Below, piece by piece: positions 24,084 through 33,129 of a stretch of 54,835 nt of DNA. The position numbers were made by a program, and so were the translations under genes. The notes under the pieces are model-generated. The model had not been told where the DNA came from. It saw nothing but the letters and a program-made list of their open reading frames with translations, and searched no databases. The stretch comes from Eubacteriales bacterium (lineage in GTDB: Bacteria > Bacillota > Clostridia > Oscillospirales > Oscillospiraceae): positions 1 to 54,835 of the forward strand of contig JAUMWJ010000007.1 in assembly GCA_030529655.1 (NCBI GenBank), given 5' to 3'. Numbering within the stretch: position 1 is the stretch's first letter; every line of letters starts with the position of its first letter.

Positions 24084-24917
24084 TTATAGTGACTCATGCA
24101 GCGCTGCATCGTACAGCTCATTGCGGTTAAGCCCTGTATCATCTGCCACCTGACGGACAGCGTCCTTCATACGACAGCCCTCTGTCCTGCGGCGCAGTAC
24201 CATCGCCACGCCTTCTGCCAGCGTAATGGCGGGGCCACTGTGTTTTTCGCATCCTGATACCACCAGTACATATTCGCCTCGGGGCTCGTTTTCTCCGTAA
24301 AACGCCACTGCATCGGACAGCGTCATACGCTGGGTTTGTTCATGCAGCTTGGTCAGCTCCCGGCACAGAGCCACAGGGCGATCGCCCAAAATGGCTAACA
24401 TATCCGACAATGTGGCGCGCAGTTTATGGGGTGCCTCATGAAAGACCATGGTGCGCTCTTCGCCGCACAAATTCTGCAGCTGCTCCTTGCGCTCAGAGCG
24501 ATTGGCGGAGAGGAACCCCTCAAAGGTGAAACGCCTTGTGGGAAGTCCCGACACCGATAGCGCCGTAATGCAGGCACAGCAGCCGGGGATGCTCTGTACC
24601 TCTACGCCGTTTTCGGCGCACAGACGAACCAGATCCTCGCCGGGATCGCTGATAGCCGGTGTACCGGCATCGGTGACTAATGCACAGGTTTCACCGTCCA
24701 GTATCCGCCTTAAAATCGTCTGTCCTGCGGCAGCGCGGTTATGCTCATGATAGCTGACAAGCGGCTTTTTAATGGAAAAATGATTCAGCAGCTTCATGGA
24801 TACACGGGTATCCTCGGCGGCGATAAAGTCCGCCTTTTGCAGCGTTTCCACCGCACGGGGCGAAAAATCGCCCAGATTGCCGATGGGTGTTGCCACCAGA
24901 TATAATGTACCGGTCAT
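24084..24917 (-). CDS. rsmI: 16S rRNA (cytidine-2'-O)-methyltransferase RsmI
   Basis: Methylates the 2'-hydroxyl of C1402 in 16S rRNA. The 277-residue protein has the tetrapyrrole-methylase fold: MTGTLYLVATPIGNLGDFS start, ALVTDAGTPAISDPGEDLV (near residue 75) and FEGFLSANRSERKEQL (near residue 150), then the C-terminal small domain ending ELYDAALHESL. The ATG at 24917 follows AAGGAG. Its stop codon is 3 bp from the right end of the mobile element, so the coding sequence survived insertion. It follows the yabB-like gene by 4 bp, as yabB and yabC are clustered in Bacillus. Confidence 0.95.
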   Translation of the reverse strand: MTGTLYLVATPIGNLGDFSPRAVETLQKADFIAAEDTRVSMKLLNHFSIKKPLVSYHEHNRAAAGQTILRRILDGETCALVTDAGTPAISDPGEDLVRLCAENGVEVQSIPGCCACITALSVSGLPTRRFTFEGFLSANRSERKEQLQNLCGEERTMVFHEAPHKLRATLSDMLAILGDRPVALCRELTKLHEQTQRMTLSDAVAFYGENEPRGEYVLVVSGCEKHSGPAITLAEGVAMVLRRRTEGCRMKDAVRQVADDTGLNRNELYDAALHESL

Positions 24918-24921
24918 GGGT

Positions 24922-25644
24922 TTACTCCTTATCTCGAAAATAGATGCGCTGCCATTCCTCGCTCTCTGCACCGTGGACATAGTGCAGCAGCGGCGGCTCT
25001 GCGGTCAAGCCGGAATGACCGCCTTTTTTGGCTTCCAGCAACAGCAATGACGGTGCGGCATCAGCCGTATTCTGCACAAATCGCAGGCGTTTCGGCTCCA
25101 ACCGATGGCGGCGCAGTGTATCCGTCAAGTCCACCAATCGCTCGGGGCGGAATACCACGGCAAACCGTCCACCGTAGCGCAAAAGATGGGATGCCGCGGC
25201 GCAGACATCCTCCAGCGTACAGGTGACTTCGCTGCGTGCGGCGCTGCGCGATGCCCGGGGCGAAATCAAACCGCTGCCGGCAGGGAAATAGGGCGGATTG
25301 GATACGACCAGATCGAAAGAGCCGGCAGGCGGCAGCTGCGATACATCACGCAGATCACCGTGGAGGCAGGTAATTTGTTTGTCCAACCCATTTAATGCGG
25401 CGTTGCGGAGGGAGAGTTCATGGGACGCTTTTTGCAGTTCTACATTGGTCATTTGCAGGGATGACTCACGCGCCAAAAGAAGCAGTCCCAGCAGCCCTGT
25501 GCCTGCGCCTAAATCGCATACTCGCTCATCTCGGTGCAGTTTAGGGAAAGCGCCCAGCAGAAAGGAGTCTGTGGAGGGTTGAAACAGCGTGTCGTTAAAA
25601 TAAAACCGATAGCCGCCGGGCCATAATTGATCCATGCGTTCCAT
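24922..25644 (-). CDS. tRNA1(Val) N6-adenine methyltransferase-like (YabB)
   Basis: A 240-residue Rossmann-fold methyltransferase related to TrmN6/YabB. SAM motif I VCDLGAGTGLLGLLLLAR (near residue 42) and the N6-adenine catalytic motif VVSNPPYFP (near residue 112) are clear. Directly upstream of rsmI on the same strand, reproducing the Bacillus yabB-yabC neighbourhood. Exact target base is inferred from family only. Confidence 0.9.
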   Translation of the reverse strand: MERMDQLWPGGYRFYFNDTLFQPSTDSFLLGAFPKLHRDERVCDLGAGTGLLGLLLLARESSLQMTNVELQKASHELSLRNAALNGLDKQITCLHGDLRDVSQLPPAGSFDLVVSNPPYFPAGSGLISPRASRSAARSEVTCTLEDVCAAASHLLRYGGRFAVVFRPERLVDLTDTLRRHRLEPKRLRFVQNTADAAPSLLLLEAKKGGHSGLTAEPPLLHYVHGAESEEWQRIYFRDKE

Positions 25645-25708
25645 GCTGCTTGCTCCTTTCGCTGTTTTGCCCTATTGTAATATAAAACAGTCCTCTACGC
25701 AAGAGCAG

Positions 25709-25740
25709 AAAAAATGCCGGACAAATGTCCGGCATTTTTT
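25709..25740. terminator. Bidirectional terminator after the ferredoxin
   Basis: A 15-bp perfect stem with arm AAAAAATGCCGGACA (25709-25723 with 25726-25740) and T-runs on both strands. On the minus strand it ends the ferredoxin transcript. Confidence 0.9.
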
Positions 25741-25754
25741 AGCTTGCTATGTAA

Positions 25755-25928
25755 TTAGTCAGCAGGATTGATAGCGCCGTTGGGGCAGGTATCTGCGCAA
25801 GAACCGCAGTCCAGGCAGGCATTAGCATCAATCACGAAAGAAGCATCGCCCTGGGAAATAGCACCAACGGGGCAAGCATCTGCGCAAGCGCCGCAGCTGA
25901 CGCAAGCAGAACCGATCTGATAAGCCAT
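25755..25928 (-). CDS. 2[4Fe-4S] ferredoxin (57 aa)
   Basis: A short clostridial-type ferredoxin with two CxxCxxCxxxC clusters: CVSCGACADACP (near residue 9) and CLDCGSCADTCP (near residue 38), each followed by a GAI motif. It carries two low-potential electrons for anaerobic redox enzymes in the cytoplasm. The ATG at 25928 follows GGAGGTG. It has its own promoter and terminator, so it is monocistronic. Confidence 0.96.
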   Translation of the reverse strand: MAYQIGSACVSCGACADACPVGAISQGDASFVIDANACLDCGSCADTCPNGAINPAD

Positions 25929-25958
25929 GTGAGCACCTCCATTAAGATTTGTATCATC

Positions 25959-25986
25959 ATTGTATCATGAAAATAAAAAAATGCAA
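25959..25986 (-). promoter_or_regulatory. Promoter of the ferredoxin gene
   Basis: Minus strand: TTGCAT (25986-25981), 16-bp spacer, TACAAT (25964-25959), about 31 bp before the start codon. Confidence 0.6.
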
Positions 25987-26072
25987 GACCCAGTATATAG
26001 AAAATATATAGATACGCTCTTTTTGCTGAAAACTGCCGAAAATGTCACTTGTTTACAAATTGTTTGCAAAAT

Positions 26073-26089
26073 AGTCAAAGAAAGTCAAA
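26073..26089 (+). promoter_or_regulatory. CtsR box 1
   Basis: AGTCAAAGAAAGTCAAA is a perfect match to the tandem heptamer RGTCAAANANRGTCAAA bound by CtsR. It lies 10 bp upstream of the -35. Confidence 0.85.
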
Positions 26090-26098
26090 ATTCACCGC

Positions 26099-26126
26099 TT
26101 GATTTTCGGAAAAGAAGTGCTATACT
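26099..26126 (+). promoter_or_regulatory. Promoter of the ctsR operon
   Basis: TTGATT (26099-26104), 16-bp spacer, TATACT (26121-26126). It is bracketed by CtsR boxes on both sides. Confidence 0.65.
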
Positions 26127-26135
26127 ATTCGCAAA

Positions 26136-26159
26136 GGTCAAAGAAAGACAAAGTCAAAG
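26136..26159 (+). promoter_or_regulatory. CtsR box 2
   Basis: GGTCAAAGAAAGACAAA (26136-26152) matches the CtsR consensus except for one base and is followed by a further GTCAAAG half-site (26153-26159). It covers the transcription start. Confidence 0.75.
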
Positions 26160-26177
26160 AACGGGAGGAATGATAAA

Positions 26178-26627
26178 ATGGGAATTTCCGATTTGATTGC
26201 CGGATTCATTCAGCAGGAGCTGGAGGAGATGGGCGGTGTGCTGGAGCTGCAGCGCAGCGATCTGGCACAGCGGTTTAACTGTGTACCCAGTCAGATTAAC
26301 TATGTGATGTCCACCCGATTTTCGCCTGAGAGGGGCTATATTGTAGAGAGTCGACGGGGCGGCAACGGATATATTCGCATTACCCGTGTGCAGGTGGATC
26401 GTCAGACGCTGCTGATGCATGTGATCAACTCTGTGGGCGATACGCTGGACATTGCCAGCGCAAGGGCGATCATCACCAATCTGGTGGAATCCGAGGCGAT
26501 TTCGCTAAATGTGGGGCGTGCCTTATTGGCAGCCATGGACGACAAAACGCTGCGTGCCGTACCGAAGGAGGCGCGCCATACCGTGCGAGCGGATCTGATG
26601 AAACAAGTTTTGATACAACTGGTTTAA
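26178..26627 (+). CDS. ctsR: Transcriptional repressor CtsR
   Basis: Represses class III heat-shock genes (clp and its own operon) until heat inactivates it. The 149-residue protein begins ISDLIAGFIQQELEEMGG, with a winged helix through residues ~15-65 (CVPSQINYVMSTRFSPERGY) and the heat-sensing glycine-rich loop SRRGGNGYIRI near residue 58. Two CtsR boxes flank its promoter, showing autoregulation. Operon: ctsR, mcsA-like, clpC. Confidence 0.96.
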   Translation: MGISDLIAGFIQQELEEMGGVLELQRSDLAQRFNCVPSQINYVMSTRFSPERGYIVESRRGGNGYIRITRVQVDRQTLLMHVINSVGDTLDIASARAIITNLVESEAISLNVGRALLAAMDDKTLRAVPKEARHTVRADLMKQVLIQLV

Positions 26628-26651
26628 ATTGACAGCAAGGAGGAAACGATA

Positions 26652-27074
26652 ATGAAATGTGAACGCTGTGGAAGAAACGAAGCTACCTTCTATTTTAAGA
26701 GTAATATCAACGGACAGATTGCCGAGCAGCATTTGTGCGCCGACTGCGCCCGTGAGATGGGCTATACCGAAAAATTGCGTCCACGCAATTTGTTCGAGGA
26801 CGACTTCTTCACCCGTCCCTTCCGCCTGTTTGAGCCGCTGTTTGAGCCATTGGGCGCAAGACTGCTGACGGAGTTCCCCGAACCGCTGTGCGAGGATGAA
26901 CAACCCCGTGTAGAGGTGCGGCCGAAGCAGTTGCTGGCAAATGAAGAACAGGAAAAGTGGAAAAGCGAACGGGAGTACAACGCACTGCAGGCACAGCTCA
27001 AGACGGCCATCGAGGAGGAAAACTTCGAGGAGGCGGCACGGCTGCGCGATGCGATTCGTGGGTTGAATCAGTAA
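26652..27074 (+). CDS. McsA-like zinc-finger / UVR-motif protein
   Basis: A 140-residue protein with one treble-clef-like zinc site (CERC at residues 3-6, CADC near residue 29) and a C-terminal UVR motif (EENFEEAARLRDAIRGL). McsA normally activates the arginine kinase McsB and modulates ClpC; full McsA has two Cys-pair zinc fingers, whereas only one is visible here and no mcsB follows. It may therefore act directly on ClpC or CtsR. Placed 24 bp after ctsR and 16 bp before clpC. Confidence 0.88.
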   Translation: MKCERCGRNEATFYFKSNINGQIAEQHLCADCAREMGYTEKLRPRNLFEDDFFTRPFRLFEPLFEPLGARLLTEFPEPLCEDEQPRVEVRPKQLLANEEQEKWKSEREYNALQAQLKTAIEEENFEEAARLRDAIRGLNQ

Positions 27075-27090
27075 GAGAGGAGCGATAACT

Positions 27091-29541
27091 ATGCGTGAAA
27101 ATAAATTTACACCTCGTGCAGAGGAAGCCCTGCGTTTGGCGCAGGAGGCCGCCGAGGAAATGGGACACGGCTATGTAGGCAGCGAGCATTTATTGCTGGG
27201 TCTCATGCGTGAGGAGGAGGGGATTGCCCACCGCGTCATGACGGAATACGGCCTGACGGATGAGATGATCTGCTCCATTTTGCAGCGCACTGTAGGTACG
27301 GGACTTGCCGGTGCCGCACCGTCACAGGGATTGACACCTCGCGCTAAGAGCGTGGTGGAGCTGGCGGTATCGGAGTCTATCCGTACGGGCTGCTCTTACA
27401 TCGGCACAGAGCATCTGCTCATGGGCATTTTGCGTGAAGGAAACAACATGGCGCTGCGGATTTTGCGCAGCGTAGGCGTAGACAGCCGCAAGATGTATGC
27501 CAGCGTGGTGAAGAAGCTGAACGATTCCCCTCGCACGGTAACAAGTGGGGCGGCCACGCCCAATAAAGAGGATGGAAAGAAGAATAAGACGCTGTCGGAA
27601 TTTACTCGTGACTTGAACGAAGCAGCTCGTGAGGGCAAGCTGGATCCCGTGATCGGACGGGAGCAGGAAGTGCAGCGTGTCATTCAGATTCTCTCTCGCC
27701 GCACGAAAAATAACCCTGTGCTGATCGGTGAACCGGGTGTCGGCAAAACCGCCATCGCCGAGGGATTGGCGCAGCGTATTGTGGCCGCCGATGTGCCGGA
27801 GGAGCTGCTGGACAAGAAAATTCTGTCACTGGATCTTTCGGGTATGGTGGCAGGCACCAAGTATCGAGGCGAATTTGAAGAGCGTATCAAGAACACGCTT
27901 TCAGAGGTCAAGCAGGCCGGCAATGTGATATTATTTATTGATGAGCTGCATACCATTGTAGGAGCCGGCAGTGCCGAGGGTGCGGTGGATGCCGCCAATA
28001 TCATTAAGCCGGCATTGGGACGCGGCGAGATTCGGGTGATCGGTGCTACCACACTGAATGAATACCGCAAATACATTGAAAAGGATGCCGCACTGGAACG
28101 CCGCTTCCAACCGGTGACAGTGGGCGAGCCCACCGTGGAAGCATCCGTGGAGATTTTGAAGGGCCTGCGTGACAAGTACGAGGCGCACCACAAGCTGACC
28201 ATTACCGATGAGGCCATTGATGCGGCAGTTACTTTGTCAAGTCGCTATATCAATGACCGATTCCTGCCGGACAAGGCCATTGACTTGATGGACGAGGCGG
28301 CCAGTCAGGTACGCATGAAGGCGGAATCTGCTTCGCCGGATCTGAAATCGCTGGAGGAGAAGATTGCCGCGCTGCACCGTGAAAAGGCGGAAGCTGTTGC
28401 GGCACAGGACTTTGAAAAGGCGGCACAGCTACGGGACATTGAGATGAATTACACCGAACAGGTGGAAATCGAACGGGACAACTGGCGTCGCCGGCTGCAA
28501 CAGAATCGCGGCAGCGTGACAGCAGACGATATTGCCGCTGTGGTGGCTGGCTGGACAGGTATCCCCGTGACACGACTGACCGAGGATGAGGGACAGCGTC
28601 TGCTGCGTTTGGAGGATACACTCCATGAGCGTGTGGTGGGTCAGGATGAGGCCGTCACTGCTGTGGCAAAGGCCATTCGCCGCGGCCGTGTGGGCCTGAA
28701 AGATCCCAAACGACCGATAGGTTCATTTTTGTTCCTCGGCCCTACCGGCGTGGGCAAAACGGAGCTGTGCAAGACGCTGGCGGAGAGTATGTTTGGCGAT
28801 GAAAATGCCATGATCCGCATTGATATGTCCGAATACATGGAAAAGCATACCGTGTCACGCCTGATCGGCTCCCCTCCGGGCTATGTGGGTCATGAGGAGG
28901 GCGGTCAGCTCACTGAAAAGGTGCGCCGCAAGCCATACAGCGTGGTGCTGTTCGACGAGATCGAAAAGGCCCATGAGGATGTGTGGAACATCCTGCTGCA
29001 AATTTTGGAGGATGGCATCGTCACCGATTCTCAGGGGCGGCGTGTGGACTTCAAAAACACGGTCATCGTTATGACCTCCAATGTGGGTGCCAAGAACATT
29101 ACTGCTGCTGACACGGCACGGCTGGGCTTTGATGGCGGCGACAAGGAAACGGACGAGGGCAAGCGCTTTGCCCGAATTCGTGAGGCGGTACTGGCAGAGC
29201 TCAAGCGTACCTTCCGCCCTGAGTTTCTCAACCGCATTGACGAAACCATTGTGTTCCGCCAGTTGGATGAGGAAAATATTCGCCAGATCGCACGGCGTAT
29301 GCTGGAAGTGACCGGCGCGCGTATGGCACAGCAGGGCATTACGCTGGAAGCGGATGATGATGCCGTGGCGGTGTTGGCAAGAGACGGCTTCGATGCTCAG
29401 TATGGCGCAAGACCTTTGCGCCGTGCCATTCAGAACACCGTGGAGGATGCGGTGGCAGAGCTGATGCTGGAGGGTAAGCTGCAACAGGGCGATACTGTCC
29501 ATGTACGCCTGACTGACGGCAAGGTGACCATTGAAAAGTGA
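27091..29541 (+). CDS. clpC: ATP-dependent Clp protease ATPase subunit ClpC
   Basis: Hexameric AAA+ unfoldase that feeds substrates to ClpP. The 816 residues comprise the N-terminal double Clp repeat (residues 1-145), AAA1 with Walker [10 protein letters not shown] (near residue 213), the middle domain with a UVR-like [19 protein letters not shown] segment, and AAA2 with Walker [10 protein letters not shown] (near residue 552), Walker [12 protein letters not shown] and a ClpP loop region. Last gene of the ctsR operon and under CtsR control. McsB, normally its arginine-kinase adaptor, is absent from the locus. Confidence 0.97.
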   Translation: MRENKFTPRAEEALRLAQEAAEEMGHGYVGSEHLLLGLMREEEGIAHRVMTEYGLTDEMICSILQRTVGTGLAGAAPSQGLTPRAKSVVELAVSESIRTGCSYIGTEHLLMGILREGNNMALRILRSVGVDSRKMYASVVKKLNDSPRTVTSGAATPNKEDGKKNKTLSEFTRDLNEAAREGKLDPVIGREQEVQRVIQILSRRTKNNPVLIGEPGVGKTAIAEGLAQRIVAADVPEELLDKKILSLDLSGMVAGTKYRGEFEERIKNTLSEVKQAGNVILFIDELHTIVGAGSAEGAVDAANIIKPALGRGEIRVIGATTLNEYRKYIEKDAALERRFQPVTVGEPTVEASVEILKGLRDKYEAHHKLTITDEAIDAAVTLSSRYINDRFLPDKAIDLMDEAASQVRMKAESASPDLKSLEEKIAALHREKAEAVAAQDFEKAAQLRDIEMNYTEQVEIERDNWRRRLQQNRGSVTADDIAAVVAGWTGIPVTRLTEDEGQRLLRLEDTLHERVVGQDEAVTAVAKAIRRGRVGLKDPKRPIGSFLFLGPTGVGKTELCKTLAESMFGDENAMIRIDMSEYMEKHTVSRLIGSPPGYVGHEEGGQLTEKVRRKPYSVVLFDEIEKAHEDVWNILLQILEDGIVTDSQGRRVDFKNTVIVMTSNVGAKNITAADTARLGFDGGDKETDEGKRFARIREAVLAELKRTFRPEFLNRIDETIVFRQLDEENIRQIARRMLEVTGARMAQQGITLEADDDAVAVLARDGFDAQYGARPLRRAIQNTVEDAVAELMLEGKLQQGDTVHVRLTDGKVTIEK

Positions 29542-29550
29542 TAAAAAAGG

Positions 29551-29579
29551 TTGAGCCACGGCACAAACTGTGGTAAAAT
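29551..29579 (+). promoter_or_regulatory. Promoter downstream of clpC
   Basis: TTGAGC (29551-29556), 17-bp spacer, TAAAAT (29574-29579), about 40 bp before the next gene. Confidence 0.6.
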
Positions 29580-29618
29580 ACCTTTATCAATGAGTTGACA
29601 AATAGAAAGGAGTCATCT

Positions 29619-31358
29619 ATGAACGTTAACTGGAATGACCCTGATTTTGAGGGATTCAAGGCCCAGAATCCCTTTGCACGCAAGGGAAACCGCCCCAAAA
29701 AGGAACGCAGGGCCATCGGTACACCTGCCGGTCGCACCGCTATCAATTTGGTGGTGACGCTGCTGTTTGCGGCCGTCTACTACTATGTGGCGCTGCCGCC
29801 CATGAACTTCAAATCGGGTGAGTTTTACACCTTCTTTGTTCTGCTGGCTGTGGTATACTGCGTGTGCGCCATGCTCACCTCGGGTTTTCAGGGAACGGGC
29901 GCAAAAGGATATTTCGGCTTTGTGAAAAAACAGTGCAAGATTCCCTTTTTCCTGACCGTAGGGTTGTTGGCTGTGGCGATTGTGGGTTCCATTATCTCGT
30001 GGAAGCTGTTTCGTGCCGCCGATTACCGTGACCTGCTGGAAGTGGAAACCGGCGACTTTGCCGCCGAGGTAGAGGAGATCAGCTTCGATCAGATCCCCAT
30101 GCTGGACAGCAACAGCGCCAAAAAGCTGGGCAACCGCAAGCTGGGCGAACTGGCAGACATGGTGTCCCAGTTTGAGGTGGCGAATGACTACACCCAGATC
30201 AACTATAAGGGTCATCCCGTCCGTGTGACGCCTCTGCGCTACGGCGATATTATCAAGTGGTTCAATAACCGCGCAGAGGGTCTGCCTGCCTATCTGGTGA
30301 TCGACATGGTGAGCCAGAATGTGGATGTCCACCGCCTGGAAAACGGTATTCGCTATACCACCGCTGAGCATTTTGGACGCAATCTCTATCGCTATCTGCG
30401 CTTCCACTATCCCACCTATCTCTTTGATGAGCCCGCCTTTGAAATCGACGAACAGGGAAATCCCTTCTGGGTCTGCCCCCGTATCAGCCGGACCATCGGT
30501 CTGTTCGGCGGTACGGATATTATCGGCGCGGTGCTGGTGGATGCTGTCAGCGGCGAGTGCAACTACTACGAAGTGAACGATGTACCCCAGTGGGTGGATC
30601 ATGTATACACCGCCAATTTGATCATTCAGCAGTACGATTACCACGGCACCTATATTAACGGCTTTATCAACTCCCTGTTCGGCCAGCGTGATGTGACGGT
30701 CACCACCGACGGCTATAACTACATTGCCATCGGTGACGACGTGTATATGTATACGGGTATTACCTCTGTGGTCAGCGATGAATCCAACATCGGCTTCATC
30801 CTGTCCAATCAGCGTACCAAGGAGACCCATTTCTACTCCGTGGCAGGCGCAGAGGAGTATTCCGCCATGGATAGCGCACAGGGTCAGGTGCAGCAGATGA
30901 AGTATGAGGCGACTTTCCCACTGCTGCTGAACATTTCCGAGCAGCCCACTTATTTTATGGCGCTGAAGGATGCGGCAGGGCTGGTGAAGATGTACGCCAT
31001 GGTTAATGTCAGCCAGTACCAGATCGTGGCAACAGGCACCACTGTTGCCGAATGTGAAAGCAATTACCGCGTCATGCTGGCACGGAACAATCTGATCTCC
31101 GCCAACGACACGGAGGTACAGCCCTCCGACCAGCAGGAGGTGACCGGCGTGATCGCTGAGATCCGCAGCGCTGTCATTGAGGGCAATACCTGGTACTATC
31201 TGCGTCTGGAGCAGGGCAATGTATTCTATGCCGTTTCTGCCGCCAATCAGCGCGGCGCCGCCCTCTTGAGCGTGGGCGATACGGTGAAGGTGCAGTATAT
31301 GGCAGGGGAGGAGAGTATCCTCAACACCTACTCCGTGACCGTTGTGCCGAAGGCGTAA
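29619..31358 (+). CDS. Large unknown membrane protein (579 aa)
   Basis: Family not recognised. The basic N-terminus (NPFARKGNRPKKERR) is followed by three predicted membrane helices within the first ~125 residues, then a large domain presumably outside the membrane, containing the IINYKGHPVRVTPL-like and YHGTYINGFINSLFGQRDVT segments. The C-terminal ~80 residues (ending TYSVTVVPKA) look like a small beta domain. The ATG at 29619 follows AAAGGAG; the earlier start lacks a site. It is common for such proteins to be conserved hypothetical in Oscillospiraceae, but I cannot assign a role. It has its own promoter. Confidence 0.8.
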   Translation: MNVNWNDPDFEGFKAQNPFARKGNRPKKERRAIGTPAGRTAINLVVTLLFAAVYYYVALPPMNFKSGEFYTFFVLLAVVYCVCAMLTSGFQGTGAKGYFGFVKKQCKIPFFLTVGLLAVAIVGSIISWKLFRAADYRDLLEVETGDFAAEVEEISFDQIPMLDSNSAKKLGNRKLGELADMVSQFEVANDYTQINYKGHPVRVTPLRYGDIIKWFNNRAEGLPAYLVIDMVSQNVDVHRLENGIRYTTAEHFGRNLYRYLRFHYPTYLFDEPAFEIDEQGNPFWVCPRISRTIGLFGGTDIIGAVLVDAVSGECNYYEVNDVPQWVDHVYTANLIIQQYDYHGTYINGFINSLFGQRDVTVTTDGYNYIAIGDDVYMYTGITSVVSDESNIGFILSNQRTKETHFYSVAGAEEYSAMDSAQGQVQQMKYEATFPLLLNISEQPTYFMALKDAAGLVKMYAMVNVSQYQIVATGTTVAECESNYRVMLARNNLISANDTEVQPSDQQEVTGVIAEIRSAVIEGNTWYYLRLEQGNVFYAVSAANQRGAALLSVGDTVKVQYMAGEESILNTYSVTVVPKA

Positions 31359-31377
31359 AATTCATGGAGGGTGTTTT

Positions 31378-31653
31378 ATGAAAGCAAAGTGGAATGCCTT
31401 ATCTATGCCACAAAAAATCGTGACGATTGCTTCTTTGTGTATAGGTGTACTGGTTATCCTGTTTTCAGTATTACAGATATGCGGGATTTGGGATAAGGCG
31501 ATTTGTGTCTTTGAACCCTTGCTTGCAACAGTATTTTTGTGCCAAGCCTATTTGCAATGGCAATCGAGCAGAAAGATAGCGTATGGTTATATCGGAGTAG
31601 CAATATTTATTTTTATATGTTCCGTTGTGATACTTTTGAGCTATCTTAAATAA
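31378..31653 (+). CDS. Small membrane protein (91 aa)
   Basis: Unrecognised protein with a basic start (MKAKWNALSMPQK), then three hydrophobic segments (about residues 13-34, 42-58 and 67-88). The ATG at 31378 follows GGAGGG at good spacing. It lies 19 bp after the large membrane protein gene, so co-transcription is likely, but its lower GC content suggests a later arrival. Confidence 0.7.
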   Translation: MKAKWNALSMPQKIVTIASLCIGVLVILFSVLQICGIWDKAICVFEPLLATVFLCQAYLQWQSSRKIAYGYIGVAIFIFICSVVILLSYLK

Positions 31654-31689
31654 TGTAGATAAAGACGATTTTAAGATTATCGAGCAACA

Positions 31690-31739
31690 AGCAAAACCCG
31701 CCGAGAAGGAAAACAAATTCCTTTTCGGCGGGTTTTGCT
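31690..31739. terminator. Bidirectional terminator
   Basis: A 22-bp stem with one wobble pair (31690-31711 with 31718-31739; arm includes AAAACCCGCCGA). It separates the small membrane gene from the convergent methyltransferase gene. Confidence 0.85.
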
Positions 31740-31807
31740 TCGTCAAAAAGCCTCTTTTTGATAACAAAGAGGAATAATTGCGTCTGATATTACGGAAGGT
31801 TGTCGAA

Positions 31808-33028
31808 TTATACCACCTGAAACAGGAAGAATTTGAGATAATTGGTTTCCTCCACGCCCCACAAGATGGGGTGGTCGGCGCATTGCTGGCGCACCTCGAT
31901 TTGCCGCAACTGGACACCTGCATCCTTGGCAGCGCTGTGGAGCATCCTGATGAACAGCTCCTCCGAGGCAAAGTGAGAGCAGGAGCAGGTGGCAAGATAG
32001 CCGCCCCGGGGCAGCAGCTTCATGGCGCGGTAGTTGATCTCTTTATAGCCGGTCATGGCTTTGGCGATGGTCTTGCGGCTCTTGGTAAAGGCCGGCGGAT
32101 CGAGAATGATGAAGTCATAGCGGCGGGGCTGCTTCTCCAGCTCCGGCAGCAGCTCAAACACATTGGTGCAAACACACTCCATCACATCGTCCAAACCGTT
32201 GCGGCGGGCGTTTTCCCGAGCGCACTCCACGGCAAAATCGCTCACATCCACCGCTGTCACATGCTTGGCACCGCCTTTAGCGGCGTTGAGCGCAAAAGAA
32301 CCGGTGTGGGTAAAGCAGTCCAGCACCGTTTTGCCGCGGGCCAGCTTGCTGACAGCCAGACGGTTATACTTTTGGTCAAGGAAAAAGCCGGTTTTCTGTC
32401 CGTTGATGAAATCCACCGTATAGATGATGCCATTTTCGGTGATGTCAACGGTGGTGATGTCAGGCACAGATTCGCCAACGGGGACATACCATCCCTTGCT
32501 CTCAGTCATGCCCTCCTTTTCGCGGATCGACACATCGTTGCGCTCATAAATGCCTACAATATCCTGTCCGTCCTCACGCAAAACACGCAGAAGCTGAGAG
32601 AAAATCACATCCTTGCGCTGCTCGATGCCCAGCGACAGTACCTGTGCCACCAGCACATCCTCATAGCGATCTACGGTCAGACCGGGGAATTGGTCAGCTT
32701 CACCGAAGATGATACGGCAGCAACGGCTGTCCTGCTCGCCCATGACGGTTTTGCGGTAATCCCACGCGTACCGGACACGGCGACCCCAAAAGGCATCGTC
32801 AAATTTATCGTTGGCGTTGCGTGACACAAGGCGCACGCGGATGAGAGAATGGCTGTTATAAAATCCGGTGCCCAGATAGCTGCCCTTACGGCTGCGTATA
32901 TCCACCAGATCGCCGTCTTGTACCGCACCGTCAATGGCGGTGATCTCCGCCTCGTAAACCCAAGGGTGACCTTTGAGGATAGAGGCCTCGCCTTTGGGCG
33001 TGATGGTTACTGCTGCATAGGGACGCAT
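31808..33028 (-). CDS. Class I rRNA (cytosine-C5) methyltransferase, RlmI/YwbD-like
   Basis: A 406-residue SAM-dependent methyltransferase. An N-terminal PUA domain (ITPKGEASILKGHPWVYEAEI region), an EEHYR-like central domain (DRYEDVLVAQVLSLGIEQRK) and the catalytic Rossmann domain with SAM motif VLDCFTHTGSFALNAA (near residue 218) and IILDPPAFTKSRK (near residue 295) are visible. In E. coli RlmI makes m5C1962 in 23S rRNA; that target is inferred. The ATG at 33028 has AAAGGCGG at proper spacing. Confidence 0.9.
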   Translation of the reverse strand: MRPYAAVTITPKGEASILKGHPWVYEAEITAIDGAVQDGDLVDIRSRKGSYLGTGFYNSHSLIRVRLVSRNANDKFDDAFWGRRVRYAWDYRKTVMGEQDSRCCRIIFGEADQFPGLTVDRYEDVLVAQVLSLGIEQRKDVIFSQLLRVLREDGQDIVGIYERNDVSIREKEGMTESKGWYVPVGESVPDITTVDITENGIIYTVDFINGQKTGFFLDQKYNRLAVSKLARGKTVLDCFTHTGSFALNAAKGGAKHVTAVDVSDFAVECARENARRNGLDDVMECVCTNVFELLPELEKQPRRYDFIILDPPAFTKSRKTIAKAMTGYKEINYRAMKLLPRGGYLATCSCSHFASEELFIRMLHSAAKDAGVQLRQIEVRQQCADHPILWGVEETNYLKFFLFQVV

Positions 33029-33129
33029 GGCGTCCACCGCCTTTCCTGCGAAAATTTTCAAACATTGCCCCTATTCTATCACATTTTTTTGCGCTGCGCC
33101 ATATATTGAGGGAAGAAAGGGGTATGACT

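Noticed and set aside
29613-30830. A 405-codon minus-strand open frame opposite the large membrane protein
   Set aside because: It lacks a ribosome binding site and has low-complexity His/Asp/Val-rich translation typical of antisense frames.
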